A DNA stretch of 64,000 nt from Veronia pacifica (GCF_001707825.1 NZ_LYBM01000024.1:1-64000); one strand, 5' to 3'. Positions 31,338 through 43,217 are shown, counted from the first letter of the stretch. Numbers and translations: made by a program. The notes: generated by a model not told the origin, from the letters alone.

Positions 31338-33188
31338 ATGGCACTGTTACAAATTGCAGAACCCGGCCAAAGTACCGCGCCGCACGAGCATAAGCTTGCG
31401 GTCGGTATTGACTTGGGTACAACCAATACGCTGGTTGCAGCGGTACAGAGTGGAAGTGCAAGAACCTTGACCGATGAGGCTGGTAAGGCACTGATTCCCT
31501 CAATAGTTCACTATGGTGATGATGTTGTCACTGTCGGTAATGAAGCAAAAGCATTCAGCGAATCAGACAGTGCAAACACAGTTGTCTCAGTCAAACGCAT
31601 GATGGGACGTTCGTTGGAAGATGTTCAGGCACGTTACAAACAGCTGCCCTACGATCTGAAAGCGTCTGAAAACGGTTTACCTCTTATCAATACCCGAGCG
31701 GGCCAAAAGAACCCGATTCAAATTTCCGCTGACATCCTTACAACAGTGAAGGAACGTGCAGTGGCTTCATTGGGTGGCGAACTTGAAGGTGTCGTGATCA
31801 CTGTTCCGGCATACTTTGATGACGCCCAGCGAGCTGGAACCAAAGATGCCGCTAATCTTGCCGGATTAAATGTACTTCGCCTGCTCAATGAGCCAACGGC
31901 GGCCGCAATTGCCTATGGCTTAGATTCCGGTCAGGAAGGTGTGATTGCCGTTTACGATCTGGGTGGTGGCACATTCGATATATCCATCCTTCAGCTCAGC
32001 AAAGGTGTATTCGAAGTATTAGCGACCGGCGGCGACTCCGCATTGGGTGGTGACGACTTTGACCATCTTGTAGCGGATTGGATTGCTAAGAGGGCTGGCT
32101 TTAATAGCTTAAGTGGTGATGATTATCGTCGGGTACTAAACGCCGCTGCTGCTGCTAAAATTTCGCTGAGTGACTCTCCGAGCGCTAACATTGACGTGCT
32201 TGGTTGGCAGGGTGAGATCACGCGTAGCGAATTTGACTCTCTGATCATGTCACTGGTCAAAAAGACACTCTTATCCTGTCGCAGAGCATTGAAAGATGCG
32301 AGTGTGATGGCAGAGGACGTGCTCGAAGTTGTCATGGTTGGTGGTTCAACCCGTGTTCCTCTGGTCCGTGAAAAAGTGGGCGAGATGTTTGGTAGAACAC
32401 CTCTGACAAGTCTTGACCCCGATAAAGTGGTTGCTTTGGGTGCTGCGACACAAGCTGATATTCTTGTCGGCAACAAACCTGACAGTGAAATGCTCCTTCT
32501 GGATGTTATTCCGCTGTCACTGGGCATCGAAACAATGGGTGGAATGGTAGAAAAAATTATCCCACGCAATACAACGATCCCGGTTGCCCGTGCTCAGGAG
32601 TTCACGACATTCAAAGATGGGCAGACTGGCATGAAAGTGCATGTAGTGCAGGGCGAGCGAGAAATGGTTGATGATTGCCGTTCGCTGGCTAATTTCAGTC
32701 TGAAAGGTATTCCTCCCATGGTGGCTGGTGCTGCACATATCCGCGTGACTTATCAGGTAGACGCTGATGGACTACTCTCTGTCACTGCGATGGAAAAGAG
32801 TACTGAAGTTGCTGCATCAATTCAGGTGAAGCCATCTTACGGCCTGAGTGATGATGAAATAGCCAATATGATCAAGTCGTCTTTCACCCATGCGGAAGAT
32901 GACAAAAATGCCCGATACCTTGCTGAACAGAGAGTTGAGGCAGATCGGGTAATTGAGGGCCTTCTTGTTGCGATTCAGCAAGACGGTGACGAGCTGCTGT
33001 CAGATGGAGAGCAGAAAGCCCTGATCGAATCTATTGAAGGTCTGATCGCGTTGCGAAACGAAGATGATGGCTCAGCAATAGAGCGTGGGATTAAAGATAC
33101 AGATAAAGCTAGCCAGGAATTTGCTGCACGTCGGATGGATAAATCTATCCGTGAAGCACTGGCAGGTCATTCGATTGATGAGGTTTAA
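31338..33188 (+). CDS. hscA: Fe-S assembly chaperone HscA
   Basis: 616-residue Hsp70-type chaperone for IscU cluster transfer. ATPase motifs [42 protein letters not shown] and [14 protein letters not shown], then the substrate-binding domain from about residue 395. It starts with the N-terminal extension typical of HscA. fdx starts 3 bases later. Confidence 0.97.
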   Translation: MALLQIAEPGQSTAPHEHKLAVGIDLGTTNTLVAAVQSGSARTLTDEAGKALIPSIVHYGDDVVTVGNEAKAFSESDSANTVVSVKRMMGRSLEDVQARYKQLPYDLKASENGLPLINTRAGQKNPIQISADILTTVKERAVASLGGELEGVVITVPAYFDDAQRAGTKDAANLAGLNVLRLLNEPTAAAIAYGLDSGQEGVIAVYDLGGGTFDISILQLSKGVFEVLATGGDSALGGDDFDHLVADWIAKRAGFNSLSGDDYRRVLNAAAAAKISLSDSPSANIDVLGWQGEITRSEFDSLIMSLVKKTLLSCRRALKDASVMAEDVLEVVMVGGSTRVPLVREKVGEMFGRTPLTSLDPDKVVALGAATQADILVGNKPDSEMLLLDVIPLSLGIETMGGMVEKIIPRNTTIPVARAQEFTTFKDGQTGMKVHVVQGEREMVDDCRSLANFSLKGIPPMVAGAAHIRVTYQVDADGLLSVTAMEKSTEVAASIQVKPSYGLSDDEIANMIKSSFTHAEDDKNARYLAEQRVEADRVIEGLLVAIQQDGDELLSDGEQKALIESIEGLIALRNEDDGSAIERGIKDTDKASQEFAARRMDKSIREALAGHSIDEV

Positions 33189-33190
33189 TC

Positions 33191-33529
33191 ATGCCAAAAA
33201 TTATTGTATTACCGCACCAAGAATTGTGCCCAGACGGCGCGGTGCTGGAAGCAAGTCCAGGTGATAGTGTTCTGGATGTTGCGCTAAAAAATGGCATCCA
33301 TATCGAACATGCATGTGAGAAGTCATGTGCCTGTACGACCTGTCATGTCGTTGTGCGTGAAGGTTTTGATTCACTTGAAGAAAGTACTGAACTCGAAGAT
33401 GATATGCTTGATAAAGCATGGGGATTAGAGCCTGAATCACGCCTCGGTTGTCAGGCTGTGGTTGCAGATGAAGATCTGGTTGTCGAAGTCCCACGTTATA
33501 CCCTGAACCACGCTTCAGAAAATCACTGA
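33191..33529 (+). CDS. fdx: ISC-type 2Fe-2S ferredoxin
   Basis: 112 residues. Cluster ligands Cys42, Cys48, Cys51 and Cys87 match E. coli Fdx, with the extra conserved Cys46. Supplies electrons for cluster assembly. Two bases separate it from hscA. Confidence 0.97.
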   Translation: MPKIIVLPHQELCPDGAVLEASPGDSVLDVALKNGIHIEHACEKSCACTTCHVVVREGFDSLEESTELEDDMLDKAWGLEPESRLGCQAVVADEDLVVEVPRYTLNHASENH

Positions 33530-33545
33530 TCATCGGAGAATAATA

Positions 33546-33746
33546 ATGAGCCTGACATGGACCGACTCGCGTGATATTGCTATCGAACTGGTCGACAAGT
33601 TTCCAGAACTCGATCCTAAGACGGTACGTTTCACCGATTTACACCGTTGGGTAATGGAATTGGATGATTTTTCAGACGACCCAGATCGTTCAAATGAAAA
33701 AATCCTTGAAGCCATTATTTTGTGCTGGATGGATGAAATGGATTAA
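33546..33746 (+). CDS. iscX: Fe-S assembly protein IscX
   Basis: 66-residue acidic protein ([20 protein letters not shown] at the start, LCWMDEMD at the end), the IscX/YfhJ family that modulates IscS activity and may bind iron. Last of the isc genes. Confidence 0.96.
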   Translation: MSLTWTDSRDIAIELVDKFPELDPKTVRFTDLHRWVMELDDFSDDPDRSNEKILEAIILCWMDEMD

Positions 33747-33807
33747 CTGCAGGGTGAAGCGCTTGTTTTAACGCGTATTTACAGGCAGAGTAATCAGCAA
33801 CTACTAC

Positions 33808-33832
33808 AGCGGGCACTATGCCCGCTTTATTA
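33808..33832 (+). terminator. Probable terminator after iscX
   Basis: Stem GCGGGC/GCCCGC with an ACTAT loop, closed by an A-T pair and followed by TTTATTAT. The T-run is interrupted, so readthrough into pepB is likely. Confidence 0.55.
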
Positions 33833-33935
33833 TACATTGAGGATGGTCGGCCCCGCGAATTGCTTAGCCGGAAAGTACCGATCGAATGCTTGCCGCACTG
33901 CATTGTCTGTGGGCAAGATACAAAAGGAGTTATTC

Positions 33936-35237
33936 ATGACTGAAAAGATGTCTGTCTCGTTATCCACTGACCCCGCCGCTGCTCATTGGGGCGCAAAAGC
34001 CATTGTTTCGTTCTCAGGAAAGGGCGCTACGGTTCACGTGAATGAAGACAATGAACTGGATGTTATTCAGAAAGCCGCCCGCAAACTGAATGGGCAGGGT
34101 ATCAAGCAGGTATCACTGAGCGGTAAGCATTGGGGACTTGAATCATGTTGGGCTTTCTACCAAGGTTTTCGCACTACAAAAAGTGGTTCCTCGGTCGAGT
34201 TACCCAAATTAAAAGCGGCAGACAGTAAAGAGTTGGACGATCGAATCCGCACTATCGACTGGGTTCGCAACATCATCAATGAGACTGCAGAAGAGGTTGG
34301 CCCGCAACAACTGGCTTCCCGTGCAGCAGAATTTGTCAAATCACTGGCTGAAAACCCTGACATGGTCACTTACAAAATTGTCAGTGGTAATGATTTGCTG
34401 GAGCAGGGCTGGAATGGTGTACATACCGTTGGTCGCGGTTCTGCAAGGAAGCCAGTTATGTTGCAGTTGGACTATAACCCAACAGGCGACGCCGATGCTG
34501 ATGTATTTGCCTGTATTGTCGGTAAGGGTATCACCTTCGATTCAGGTGGCTACAGCATCAAACCCTCTGGTTTTATGGAATCTATGAAGGCAGATATGGG
34601 CGGCGCTGCCATGGCGGCGGGCAGTCTTGGATTAGCTATCTGTCGTGGGTTAAACAAGCGTGTGAAGCTTATCCTGTGTTGTGCTGAGAACATGATCTCC
34701 AGTAACGCCTACAAACTGGGTGATGTGATCACGTATAAGAATGGTAAAACAGTCGAAGTGCTTAACTCAGACGCAGAGGGACGCTTGGTATTGGCGGATG
34801 GACTTCTCTATGCAAGTGAACAAAACCCATCTCTGATCATTGACTGTGCGACGCTGACTGGTGCATCCAAAATGGCGCTGGGTAATGACTATCATGCACT
34901 ATTTAGCTTTGACCAAGCGTTATCGCAACGACTGATGGCTTCAGCGGAACAGGAAGATGAAAACTTCTGGCAACTTCCGTTGGCTGATTTTCACCGCAAT
35001 ATGCTGCCATCTAACTTTGCTGACCTTGCGAATGTCTCAAGTGGTCAATATATGCCGGGAGCAAGTACAGCAGCTGCATTTTTGTCATATTTCGTCGATA
35101 ATTATAAAAATGGCTGGATGCACTTTGACTGTTCAGGCACCTATCGTAAAGCAGGTAATGATAAATGGTCTGTTGGTGCGACGGGCATGGGCGTAAAGAC
35201 ATTGGCACGTTTGCTGGTTGATGAATCAGTACGTTGA
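33936..35237 (+). CDS. pepB: Peptidase B (M17 aminopeptidase)
   Basis: 433 residues from ATG 33936, which follows AAAAGGAG and gives the E. coli-like start; the frame is open for 33 codons upstream without support. Metal-binding and catalytic motifs of M17: [26 protein letters not shown], and [14 protein letters not shown] (usually NTDAEGRL). Cleaves N-terminal residues from peptides. Follows the isc cluster as in enterobacteria. Confidence 0.96.
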   Translation: MTEKMSVSLSTDPAAAHWGAKAIVSFSGKGATVHVNEDNELDVIQKAARKLNGQGIKQVSLSGKHWGLESCWAFYQGFRTTKSGSSVELPKLKAADSKELDDRIRTIDWVRNIINETAEEVGPQQLASRAAEFVKSLAENPDMVTYKIVSGNDLLEQGWNGVHTVGRGSARKPVMLQLDYNPTGDADADVFACIVGKGITFDSGGYSIKPSGFMESMKADMGGAAMAAGSLGLAICRGLNKRVKLILCCAENMISSNAYKLGDVITYKNGKTVEVLNSDAEGRLVLADGLLYASEQNPSLIIDCATLTGASKMALGNDYHALFSFDQALSQRLMASAEQEDENFWQLPLADFHRNMLPSNFADLANVSSGQYMPGASTAAAFLSYFVDNYKNGWMHFDCSGTYRKAGNDKWSVGATGMGVKTLARLLVDESVR

Positions 35238-35253
35238 TACAATTTTTTACCCA

Positions 35254-35305
35254 GTTAACGGTTCCGCTATCCTCTTCTAGGGACAATAGCGGGACTTCTG
35301 TTAAC
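35254..35305. repeat. Nested inverted repeat upstream of ndk
   Basis: Inner arms CCGCTAT (35264-35270) and ATAGCGG (35286-35292) lie inside outer GTTAAC copies (35254 and 35300). There is no T-run, so it is not a standard terminator; it may be an operator or a leader structure. Confidence 0.5.
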
Positions 35306-35378
35306 CTTTCGGCGACAGGTACTTTGCCGTAATTCTATAGAGTAGCGGCACCGAAAAAATAGAAAGCAGGAAAAAAGA

Positions 35379-35810
35379 ATGACGTTAGAGCGCACTTTTT
35401 CAATCGTTAAGCCAGATGCTGTTCAGCGTAATCTGATTGGCGCAATTTATCAGCGCATTGAGAATGCTGGTTTCCGTATCGTTGCTGCAAAGATGTTGCA
35501 CCTGACGCGTGAGCAGGCCGAAGGCTTTTACGCAGAACACCAGGGCAAACCTTTCTTTGAGAAACTGGTTAACTTTATGACCTCAGGGCCAATTATGGTT
35601 CAGGTCTTAGAAGGCGAAAATACGATTGCTGGTTACCGTGAACTTATGGGTAAAACTAACCCTGAAGAAGCAGCGCGTGGCACATTACGTGCTGACTACG
35701 CGGTAAACCACACGTTCAACTCTGTTCATGGTTCTGACAGCCCAGAATCAGCACAACGCGAGATCAGCTACTTTTTCGCAGCCGACGAGCTTTGCGACCG
35801 AGAAGACTGA
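35379..35810 (+). CDS. ndk: Nucleoside diphosphate kinase
   Basis: 143 residues. Balances NTP pools by transferring the gamma phosphate through a phospho-His, here in [12 protein letters not shown]. Starts [16 protein letters not shown], with the normal family length. A possible -10 (TATAGA) lies about 40 bases upstream, so it has its own promoter. Confidence 0.97.
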   Translation: MTLERTFSIVKPDAVQRNLIGAIYQRIENAGFRIVAAKMLHLTREQAEGFYAEHQGKPFFEKLVNFMTSGPIMVQVLEGENTIAGYRELMGKTNPEEAARGTLRADYAVNHTFNSVHGSDSPESAQREISYFFAADELCDRED

Positions 35811-35833
35811 ACTCAGACAGGCTAATCTTTACT

Positions 35834-35859
35834 AAGGGGAGTATTTACTCCCCTTTTTT
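35834..35859 (+). terminator. Terminator of ndk
   Basis: Stem GGGGAGTA/TACTCCCC with a TT loop, then six T. Confidence 0.92.
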
Positions 35860-35997
35860 GTATTTATTCAATATTCGGGGTATAAAACGACTCAGGTAAA
35901 CAGGTGGCATCCCGATCACAAAGGCTGTACAATTTCGCGCCTTCATCACGGCATTACGTCTGTTTCCAACAAATACTATCTTTCACGAGGCAATCCG

Positions 35998-37119
35998 ATG
36001 ACAACGGAAAAAATTAATCTACTTGATTTTGATCGAAAGGCACTTCGCACCTTCTTTGCTGAAGAGCTTGGCGAAAAAGCGTTTCGTGCTGATCAACTGA
36101 TGAAGTGGATTTACCATTTTGGTTGTGATGATTTCGATCAGATGAATAATCTGAACAAGAAGCTTCGTGAAAAACTCAAAGCCGTTTGCGAAATTCGCGC
36201 ACCTTACGTCAGCGAAGCACAACACTCTTCCGATGGAACCATTAAATGGGCAATGCGTGTTGGTAATCAGGATGTCGAAACTGTTTATATTCCTGATGAT
36301 GATCGCGCCACTCTTTGCGTCTCTTCGCAGGTTGGTTGTGCACTTGACTGTAAGTTTTGCTCAACAGCTCAGCAAGGCTTCAACCGAAACCTCAAAGTAT
36401 CCGAAATTATTGGTCAGGTTTGGCGTGCAGCCAAAGAGATAGGCGTCGAAAAAGAAACAGGTCGCCGTCCTATCACTAATGTGGTGATGATGGGGATGGG
36501 TGAGCCACTCCTCAATGTGAAAAACTTGCTTCCAGCCCTTAACTTGATGCTGGATGACCTTGGTTTTGGTCTTTCAAAACGTCGCGTCACAGTATCAACG
36601 TCAGGTGTGGTATCGGGCTTGGAGAAAATGATAGGCAACATTGATGTTGCGCTGGCGATTTCTCTTCACGCACCGACCGATGACCTCCGTAGTCAGATCA
36701 TGCCGATTAATGACAGGTATGATATTGATACTTTCTTAGCCTGTGTTCGCCGTTATATCGCGTCGTCAAATGCTAACCGGGGTCGAGTGACAGTAGAATA
36801 TATACTCCTTGATCATGTTAATGATGACATGGAGCATGCGCGACAGCTCGCAGAGCTATTAAAAGATACGCCTGCAAAGATAAACCTGATTCCCTTTAAC
36901 CCCTATCCTGGTTCACCATACAAGAAACCGAGTAACTCTCGCATCGACAGATTTATGAAGACGTTGATGAAATACGAATACACGGTGACAGTGAGAAGAA
37001 CCCGGGGTGACGACATCGATGCAGCATGTGGTCAGCTGGTGGGTGAGGTCATAGACCGAACCAAACGCACGCAAACCAGACTGACTATGAAGGAACAAAT
37101 CCCTGTAAAGTCAGTCTGA
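35998..37119 (+). CDS. rlmN: Dual-specificity 23S rRNA and tRNA adenine C2-methyltransferase RlmN
   Basis: Radical-SAM enzyme making 2-methyladenosine at A2503 of 23S rRNA and A37 of some tRNAs. 373 residues. Cluster ligands Cys114, Cys118 and Cys121 (GCALDCKFC), then [10 protein letters not shown], and [11 protein letters not shown] with the catalytic C-terminal Cys. First gene of rlmN-pilW-rodZ-ispG. Confidence 0.97.
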   Translation: MTTEKINLLDFDRKALRTFFAEELGEKAFRADQLMKWIYHFGCDDFDQMNNLNKKLREKLKAVCEIRAPYVSEAQHSSDGTIKWAMRVGNQDVETVYIPDDDRATLCVSSQVGCALDCKFCSTAQQGFNRNLKVSEIIGQVWRAAKEIGVEKETGRRPITNVVMMGMGEPLLNVKNLLPALNLMLDDLGFGLSKRRVTVSTSGVVSGLEKMIGNIDVALAISLHAPTDDLRSQIMPINDRYDIDTFLACVRRYIASSNANRGRVTVEYILLDHVNDDMEHARQLAELLKDTPAKINLIPFNPYPGSPYKKPSNSRIDRFMKTLMKYEYTVTVRRTRGDDIDAACGQLVGEVIDRTKRTQTRLTMKEQIPVKSV

Positions 37120-37148
37120 ATTTTAGATTGATTAATTAGGGAGAAGCT

Positions 37149-37907
37149 ATGCTTCGTACTCGGGTTTATTTGATTCTTATCATTTCAGTATTGACTGGGT
37201 GTGTCACAGTTAAGGAAGAGCAAAATAAACCAGAGTTTGATAACATTCAGGCAGCGGAATCCCGAATTTCACTAGGTTTGGGGTATCTTAAAGCGGGAGA
37301 GTGGCAGCAGGGTCGACAAAATATTGAGTTGGCACTGAAGCATGCTCCCACTTATTACCGTTCTTTGCTGACCTATGCTTACCTGTTGCAGAAGACAGGT
37401 GATATCAAACTTGCAGAGAAGCAGTACAAGAAAGCGCTACGTTATTCGCCGAAAAACGGAGACGTGCAGAATAACTATGGCGTTTTTTTATGTCGTTATA
37501 AAAGGTATGACGAAGCGCAGGCAGCATTTGCCAAAGCCATTGCTCAGCCATACTATTACAAAACATCAGGAAGTTACGAAAACGCGGCACTATGTGCGAT
37601 GAAAGCTGGCGATGTTGCTAAAGCCAAAGAGATGTTTGATAAGGCACTCAAACATGAGCCGAATCGGGTCGTCTCAACGCTTCAGTTGGTGAGGCTTGAG
37701 CTGAAGGATGGTGAATATAACCAAGCAAGATCGCGTCTTTTTTACTTTCACAAGCGATATGGTTATCGTGCAGACAGTTTGTACCTGACTATCAAGCTTG
37801 AATCTGCTCAGGATCGGCTGTTGGAGGTAGAAAAATATGCAAAAGTACTGGCTAGCCAATATCCGGAATCAAAAGAATATAGGCTGTATCTAGCGAATGA
37901 ATACTGA
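37149..37907 (+). CDS. pilW: Type IV pilus biogenesis/stability lipoprotein PilW (PilF)
   Basis: 252 residues. Lipoprotein signal with lipobox LTGC (Cys about 18), then TPR repeats from about residue 40 to 230 (for example YRSLLTYAYLLQKTGDIKLAEKQYKKAL). The outer-membrane pilotin that assembles the PilQ secretin. Its end overlaps the start of rodZ (ATGAATACTGA), so the two are coupled. Confidence 0.92.
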   Translation: MLRTRVYLILIISVLTGCVTVKEEQNKPEFDNIQAAESRISLGLGYLKAGEWQQGRQNIELALKHAPTYYRSLLTYAYLLQKTGDIKLAEKQYKKALRYSPKNGDVQNNYGVFLCRYKRYDEAQAAFAKAIAQPYYYKTSGSYENAALCAMKAGDVAKAKEMFDKALKHEPNRVVSTLQLVRLELKDGEYNQARSRLFYFHKRYGYRADSLYLTIKLESAQDRLLEVEKYAKVLASQYPESKEYRLYLANEY

Positions 37908-38934
37908 ACAGACCGAAAACAACGATATAGATTTGGATGTACCTCATCCGGGGACAGTTCTGAAAAATGCACGGGAGTCGATGGGACTCTCGGTGAAGGA
38001 TGTGGCAGATAGGCTACGACTTCGAGTTAAAGTGATCGAAGATCTGGAAAGTAATACAGATACAGACAATCAAATCCCAACTTTTACCCGCGGCTACATT
38101 CGCTCCTACTCAAAATTACTTGGCCTTAACGCTGATGAGCTGTTGTCGGGTTATGTCAGTGATGAATCAGCTGAGCCTGACGTTCAGCAAATGCAGAGTT
38201 TTTCCAGAAAAACAAAAATGGAAAAATCAGATACTCATCTGATGACACTTACCTGGATTATTCTCGTTGCTGTTATTGGCTTGTCAGCTTACTGGTGGTG
38301 GCAAGATCAGAATGCCAAGGCATCAGACGCTTCCGCATCGCAAATAACCTCTCAGGAACCTATTGCAAAAGACGAGCAATCTGAACAACCGAGCGAATCT
38401 GCCCTGCCTGTTACCCGTATAGAGCCGACATCACCGTCAACAGACAGTGTGAATGAAGAAGACACGACATCAGGTGAAAGCATCTCTGCTATCCCAGTCT
38501 CTGATTCAGTCGAAGCAGAGTCTGTCGCTGTCAAAGAGGATGCGGCTGTTGTTACAGACACAAGTGCTGACAATAATGAAATAGCCAGTGTTGTTGATGA
38601 ACAAAGAACACAGAACGAAAATGAGACATCAAGCGTATTGAACTCAGGAAGTGATGAGTCAGCGAGTCAGACGCCTTCATCTGAGACATCCGGGCTGACA
38701 CCGCTAGTGATGTCATTCAGTGCAGACTGCTGGATTGAAGTACGTGACGGCAGTGGTAAACGTCTTGCTACAGGGATAAAATCACCTGGAGATACGCTTG
38801 AGCTGGCCGGAACCCCACCATTCAAATTGGTGTTGGGTGCACCCAAAGCAGTGAAACTGACCTTCGATGGCAAATCGGTCGACATGAACAGTTTCCCTGC
38901 CGGTAAGGTAGCCCGGTTCAGCCTTCCGAAGTAA
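37897..38934 (+). CDS. rodZ: Cytoskeleton protein RodZ
   Basis: 345 residues. N-terminal HTH (about residues 15-85, GTVLKNARESMGLSVKDVADRLRL) that binds MreB, one membrane segment (about residues 122-140), a long Ser/Thr/Glu-rich periplasmic linker (about 145-265), and a C-terminal beta domain starting LVMSFSADCWIEVRDGSG. Keeps rod shape. The linker is low complexity. Confidence 0.94.
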   Translation: MNTEQTENNDIDLDVPHPGTVLKNARESMGLSVKDVADRLRLRVKVIEDLESNTDTDNQIPTFTRGYIRSYSKLLGLNADELLSGYVSDESAEPDVQQMQSFSRKTKMEKSDTHLMTLTWIILVAVIGLSAYWWWQDQNAKASDASASQITSQEPIAKDEQSEQPSESALPVTRIEPTSPSTDSVNEEDTTSGESISAIPVSDSVEAESVAVKEDAAVVTDTSADNNEIASVVDEQRTQNENETSSVLNSGSDESASQTPSSETSGLTPLVMSFSADCWIEVRDGSGKRLATGIKSPGDTLELAGTPPFKLVLGAPKAVKLTFDGKSVDMNSFPAGKVARFSLPK

Positions 38935-38948
38935 TTTAGAGTAAATTG

Positions 38949-40064
38949 ATGCACATAGAATCTCCAATAAAGCGCCGAAAATCTTCCCGGATTTATGTCG
39001 GTGATGTTCCTGTCGGGGGTGGGGCTCCGATAGCAGTACAGTCGATGACAAATACCCGAACAACGGATGTTGAAGCGACTGTCGCACAAATTAAAGCACT
39101 CGAGAAAGTTGGCGCTGATATAGTGCGTATCTCTGTGCCTACGATGGATGCCGCAGAGGCATTTAAAGAAATTCGTCAGCTGACAGATATGGCTCTTGTG
39201 GCTGATATCCACTTCGACTATCGCATTGCACTCAAAGTGGCTGAATATGGGGTTAACTGTTTACGTATCAATCCCGGCAATATAGGTAATGAGCAACGCA
39301 TCCGTTCAGTGGTTGATGCTGCCAGAGACAAAAATATACCTATTCGGATCGGTGTCAATGGCGGCTCGCTGGAACGAGATCTTCAGGAAAAATACGGTGA
39401 ACCAACGCCTGCAGCCTTGGTCGAATCGGCCATGCGCCATGTTGATATCCTTGATAGATTGAACTTTGACCAGTTCAAGGTGAGCGTAAAAGCGTCTGAT
39501 GTTTTTCTCGCGGTTGATTCATACCGACAGTTGGCAAAGAAAATTGACCAGCCCTTGCACCTCGGTATTACTGAGGCAGGCGGTGCCCGTGCCGGGTCTG
39601 TGAAATCTGCAGTCGGTTTAGGTATGCTGCTCAGCGAAGGTATCGGTGACACTCTCCGCATCTCCCTGGCCGCCGACCCTGTCGAGGAAATCAAAGTTGG
39701 TTTTGATATTCTAAAGTCGCTCAGGATCCGCTCCCGAGGAGTTAATTTCATCGCCTGTCCAACATGTTCACGCCAAGAATTTGATGTCATTGGTACAGTG
39801 AATGAGCTGGAACAGCGTCTGGAAGACGTGGTGATCCCGATGGACGTCTCTGTTATCGGTTGCGTGGTTAACGGACCAGGTGAAGCTGAGGTCTCTCACA
39901 TAGGTGTTGCGGGTGGTAACAAGCGCAGTGCCTATTATGACGATGGTAAACGCCAGAAAGAGCGGTTTACTAACGACGACCTTATTGATCAATTGGAAGC
40001 GAAGATTCGCGCCAAGGCAGCGATGCTGGATACAGCCAATCGCATTGATATATCCCAGAAATAA
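38949..40064 (+). CDS. ispG: 4-hydroxy-3-methylbut-2-en-1-yl diphosphate synthase
   Basis: 4Fe-4S enzyme of the MEP isoprenoid pathway. 371 residues from ATG 38949 (a TTG lies one codon before). Cluster ligands in [13 protein letters not shown] and [10 protein letters not shown]. It needs clusters made by the isc genes 6 kb upstream. Confidence 0.97.
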   Translation: MHIESPIKRRKSSRIYVGDVPVGGGAPIAVQSMTNTRTTDVEATVAQIKALEKVGADIVRISVPTMDAAEAFKEIRQLTDMALVADIHFDYRIALKVAEYGVNCLRINPGNIGNEQRIRSVVDAARDKNIPIRIGVNGGSLERDLQEKYGEPTPAALVESAMRHVDILDRLNFDQFKVSVKASDVFLAVDSYRQLAKKIDQPLHLGITEAGGARAGSVKSAVGLGMLLSEGIGDTLRISLAADPVEEIKVGFDILKSLRIRSRGVNFIACPTCSRQEFDVIGTVNELEQRLEDVVIPMDVSVIGCVVNGPGEAEVSHIGVAGGNKRSAYYDDGKRQKERFTNDDLIDQLEAKIRAKAAMLDTANRIDISQK

Positions 40065-40128
40065 CAAATACGGCCGTCGACCCTGACGACCGTTTTCCCT
40101 TTTAAACAGATCGGTTTCGAGAGTAAAC

Positions 40129-41397
40129 GTGGCGAAAACAATTCAAGCAATCCGAGGAATGAACGATTTCCTCCCAAGCCAAACGCCATTATGGCAGAAA
40201 GTAGAAATAGCATTGAGAGATGTGGCCGGTGCCTATGGCTACAGCGAAATTCGCATGCCGATCGTAGAATCAACCCATCTGTTCTGCCGTGCCATCGGTG
40301 AAGTGACCGATGTTGTTGAGAAAGAAATGTATACCTTTGATGATCGCAATGGCGATAGCCTGACATTGCGACCTGAAGGTACAGCGGGTTGTGTGCGTGC
40401 TGGTATAGAAAATGGCCTGCTTTACAATCAAGAGCAGCGTCTTTGGTATATGGGACCTATGTTCCGTCACGAGCGTCCTCAGAAAGGCCGTTATCGTCAA
40501 TTCCACCAGTTTGGTGTTGAGGTGTTTGGTCTCAATGGGCCTGACGTCGATGCTGAAATCATCATGCTGACAGCGCGTCTGTGGCGTAAGCTGGGTATCG
40601 AAAAGCATGTCCGGTTGGAACTTAATTCAATCGGTTCGCCGGAAGCACGAGCAAACTACCGTGAAGCGCTAATTGCATTCCTTGAGCAGCATGAGTCTGT
40701 GTTAGATGACGACTGTAAACGCCGAATGCACACTAATCCGTTACGTGTACTGGATACTAAAAATCCAGAAATACAGGCTGTTCTTGTTGATGCTCCTAAG
40801 CTCTCTGAATATTTGGATGACGAGTCTAAAGAACATTTTACAGGTTTATGTGAACTCCTTGACAATGTAGGTATCGAATATCAGGTGAATGAGCGTCTGG
40901 TTCGTGGCCTTGATTACTACAACCGCACCGTATTTGAGTGGATCACTGAGAGCCTTGGTGCTCAAGGAACCGTCTGCGGAGGTGGTCGTTATGATGGACT
41001 GGTTGAACAACTCGGCGGGAAAGCAACCCCGGGTGTAGGTTTTGGTTTAGGTATTGAGCGCCTTGTGTTGATGCTTGAAGAGCTTGAATTGAATCAGACC
41101 AGACCTGCAGTCGATGTGTATGTTGTCACCATGGGCGAGGGTACACTCAAAGCAGGTATGTCTATGGCTGAGACGCTGAGAGAAAGTGTCCCAGGCCTTC
41201 GCGTCATGACCCACTTCGGTGGTGGCAATTTTAAGAAGCAGTTTAAGCGTGCTGACAAAGTCGGTGCTTCGGTTGCTCTGGTATTGGGCGAGAGCGAAGT
41301 CGCTAATGGTGAAGTCACTTTCAAAGATTTGAAAGGTGGCGAGCAACAGACCATTTCACAGGATGAAGTAGCCAGCAAACTGGCTCAATTGGTTTAA
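40129..41397 (+). CDS. hisS: Histidine-tRNA ligase
   Basis: 422 residues from a GTG start. Class II synthetase: motif 1 near residues 45-65, motif 2 with [21 protein letters not shown], the His-specific [14 protein letters not shown], and motif 3 [14 protein letters not shown]; then an anticodon-binding domain from about residue 325. Confidence 0.97.
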   Translation: MAKTIQAIRGMNDFLPSQTPLWQKVEIALRDVAGAYGYSEIRMPIVESTHLFCRAIGEVTDVVEKEMYTFDDRNGDSLTLRPEGTAGCVRAGIENGLLYNQEQRLWYMGPMFRHERPQKGRYRQFHQFGVEVFGLNGPDVDAEIIMLTARLWRKLGIEKHVRLELNSIGSPEARANYREALIAFLEQHESVLDDDCKRRMHTNPLRVLDTKNPEIQAVLVDAPKLSEYLDDESKEHFTGLCELLDNVGIEYQVNERLVRGLDYYNRTVFEWITESLGAQGTVCGGGRYDGLVEQLGGKATPGVGFGLGIERLVLMLEELELNQTRPAVDVYVVTMGEGTLKAGMSMAETLRESVPGLRVMTHFGGGNFKKQFKRADKVGASVALVLGESEVANGEVTFKDLKGGEQQTISQDEVASKLAQLV

Positions 41398-41409
41398 AGA
41401 GGACAAAAC

Positions 41410-42012
41410 GTGGACGTCAATACCACAGAAGAACAACAAGTCGAAGAGATTAAAAAGTGGTTCAAGGAAAACGGAAAGGCTGTGATCCTTGGCGCCGTTC
41501 TGGGTCTGGGTGGTCTTTATGGCTGGCGTTATTACCAGGCTGAAACGATATCAGCACAAGAACAAGCATCTGATGCTTACAACAAGGTGATATCTGCTCT
41601 GACAGCAGGGGACGGCCAGCAAGCCGCGGAAGACTTTATCAAGCAAAATGAAGGTCAGGCCTATGCGGCGTTGGCAGCACTGCAGCTGGCTAAGAGCCAA
41701 GTTGAAAAGGGCGAACTAACTGCTGCTGCCGATCAACTACGTGTTGTGCAGTCCTCTGGTGATGATGCTTTAAAAGCCGTTGCAACGTCGCGTCTGGCAC
41801 GTGTTGAGGCGGAGTTAGGCAACTTTGATGAAGCACTGGCGGAGCTTGATAAAGTAACGGCTGATAGCTGGAAAGCCAACGTTGCCGAATTACGCGGTGA
41901 TATCCTTGTCAAAAAAGGAAATCTGGCAGGCGCACGTGATGCCTATGCTGCATCAATCGCAGCAGCTGACAACACCCTGGTTCAGATGAAGCTGGACAAC
42001 CTCACCCAATAA
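41410..42012 (+). CDS. yfgM: Inner-membrane chaperone-like protein YfgM
   Basis: 200 residues from a GTG start. Short cytosolic end, one membrane segment (about residues 23-40, VILGAVLGLGGLYGWRYY), then a periplasmic TPR-like domain. In E. coli it pairs with PpiD at SecYEG. Lies between hisS and bamB as in E. coli. Confidence 0.93.
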   Translation: MDVNTTEEQQVEEIKKWFKENGKAVILGAVLGLGGLYGWRYYQAETISAQEQASDAYNKVISALTAGDGQQAAEDFIKQNEGQAYAALAALQLAKSQVEKGELTAAADQLRVVQSSGDDALKAVATSRLARVEAELGNFDEALAELDKVTADSWKANVAELRGDILVKKGNLAGARDAYAASIAAADNTLVQMKLDNLTQ

Positions 42013-42021
42013 GGTCAAACC

Positions 42022-43188
42022 ATGATGAGTAAGGGATTTAAACGTATTGCCGCTCTGGCTCTGCTAACGGGTATTCTCGCAGGCTGTGCAGGTGAAGAGG
42101 AAGCTGTCCAGATGGCCCCTCTCCCACTGGTGGACAGTCGTTTCGAGCCGACTCTGCAATGGTCTGCATCGGTAGGAGAAGGGGTTGGAAACTATTTCAG
42201 CGAACTCAGCCCTGCCTTCGATGAGGGTAAACTTGTTGCTGCGGACCGTGACGGTCTGGTAAAAGCACTGGATGCTGAAAGTGGTAAGGTGCTCTGGTCT
42301 GTAAACCTTGGCGATAGTGAGCCAGCATTGCTGTCTGGTGGCATACTCATTGCGGACGGTGCTGTTTATATCGGTACCGAGCGTGGTGTGCTGGTTGCTT
42401 TAGATGAAGAAACCGGTGAGCAAAAGTGGCAGGCTAATATCGGCGGCGAGCTCCTGTCTCATCCAGCCTATGATATTGACAGCGGTCTGGTGATTGTCAA
42501 TTCCAGTAATGGTTCACTGACCGCGGTTGGTGAAGAGTCAGGCCAGGTAAGATGGACAATTCCATCAGAGGTACCGACACTGACGCTACGCGGCAACAGT
42601 GCGCCTGTTGTTGCAAGAGGTGGCGTGATGTGGGGGCAGGCAAACGGTCGTATTGCCGCTGCACAATCTGCACAAGGTCAGGTTGCCTGGCAGCGGTCAA
42701 TTGCCGTGCCTAAAGGTGCAACAGAAATTGACCGCCTTGTTGATGTCGATGCTTCACCCGTGATTGCAGGTGATAGATTATTCGCAATTGGCTACAATGG
42801 GCAGCTGGTGTCTTTGGACATCCTTAACGGGCAGCTTAGCTGGCGTCGAAATTACAGCTCTGCAACCAATTTTACCGTCGTAGGTAACCGTATTTTTCTG
42901 ATCACTGCCAAAGACCATATCGTGGCAGTAGATGCTCGGAGTGGGAACGAACTCTGGAAAAATGCCTCGTTGGAATACAGGTTGCTGACAGCGCCAACCG
43001 TGATTGATAATTATATTGTGGTGGGCGACAGCGAAGGCTATCTGCATTGGCTGGACCCGTTTTCTGGTGACTTTGTTGCACAGCAGAAGTTAGATGACAG
43101 CGGTATTGCGGTAGCACCCATTGCTCTTGACGATGGTTATCTGACGATGACCCGCAACGGTAAGCTTAAAAAATTCCAGACGCCATAA
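42022..43188 (+). CDS. bamB: Outer membrane assembly lipoprotein BamB
   Basis: 388 residues (387 if the second ATG is used). Lipobox LAGC, then an eight-bladed beta-propeller with repeated units such as LVALDEETGEQKWQANI and SLDILNGQLSWRRNY. Subunit of the BAM complex. Confidence 0.96.
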   Translation: MMSKGFKRIAALALLTGILAGCAGEEEAVQMAPLPLVDSRFEPTLQWSASVGEGVGNYFSELSPAFDEGKLVAADRDGLVKALDAESGKVLWSVNLGDSEPALLSGGILIADGAVYIGTERGVLVALDEETGEQKWQANIGGELLSHPAYDIDSGLVIVNSSNGSLTAVGEESGQVRWTIPSEVPTLTLRGNSAPVVARGGVMWGQANGRIAAAQSAQGQVAWQRSIAVPKGATEIDRLVDVDASPVIAGDRLFAIGYNGQLVSLDILNGQLSWRRNYSSATNFTVVGNRIFLITAKDHIVAVDARSGNELWKNASLEYRLLTAPTVIDNYIVVGDSEGYLHWLDPFSGDFVAQQKLDDSGIAVAPIALDDGYLTMTRNGKLKKFQTP

Positions 43189-43217
43189 CCTGAAAAGCCA
43201 GTGGCGATAAAATTGTT

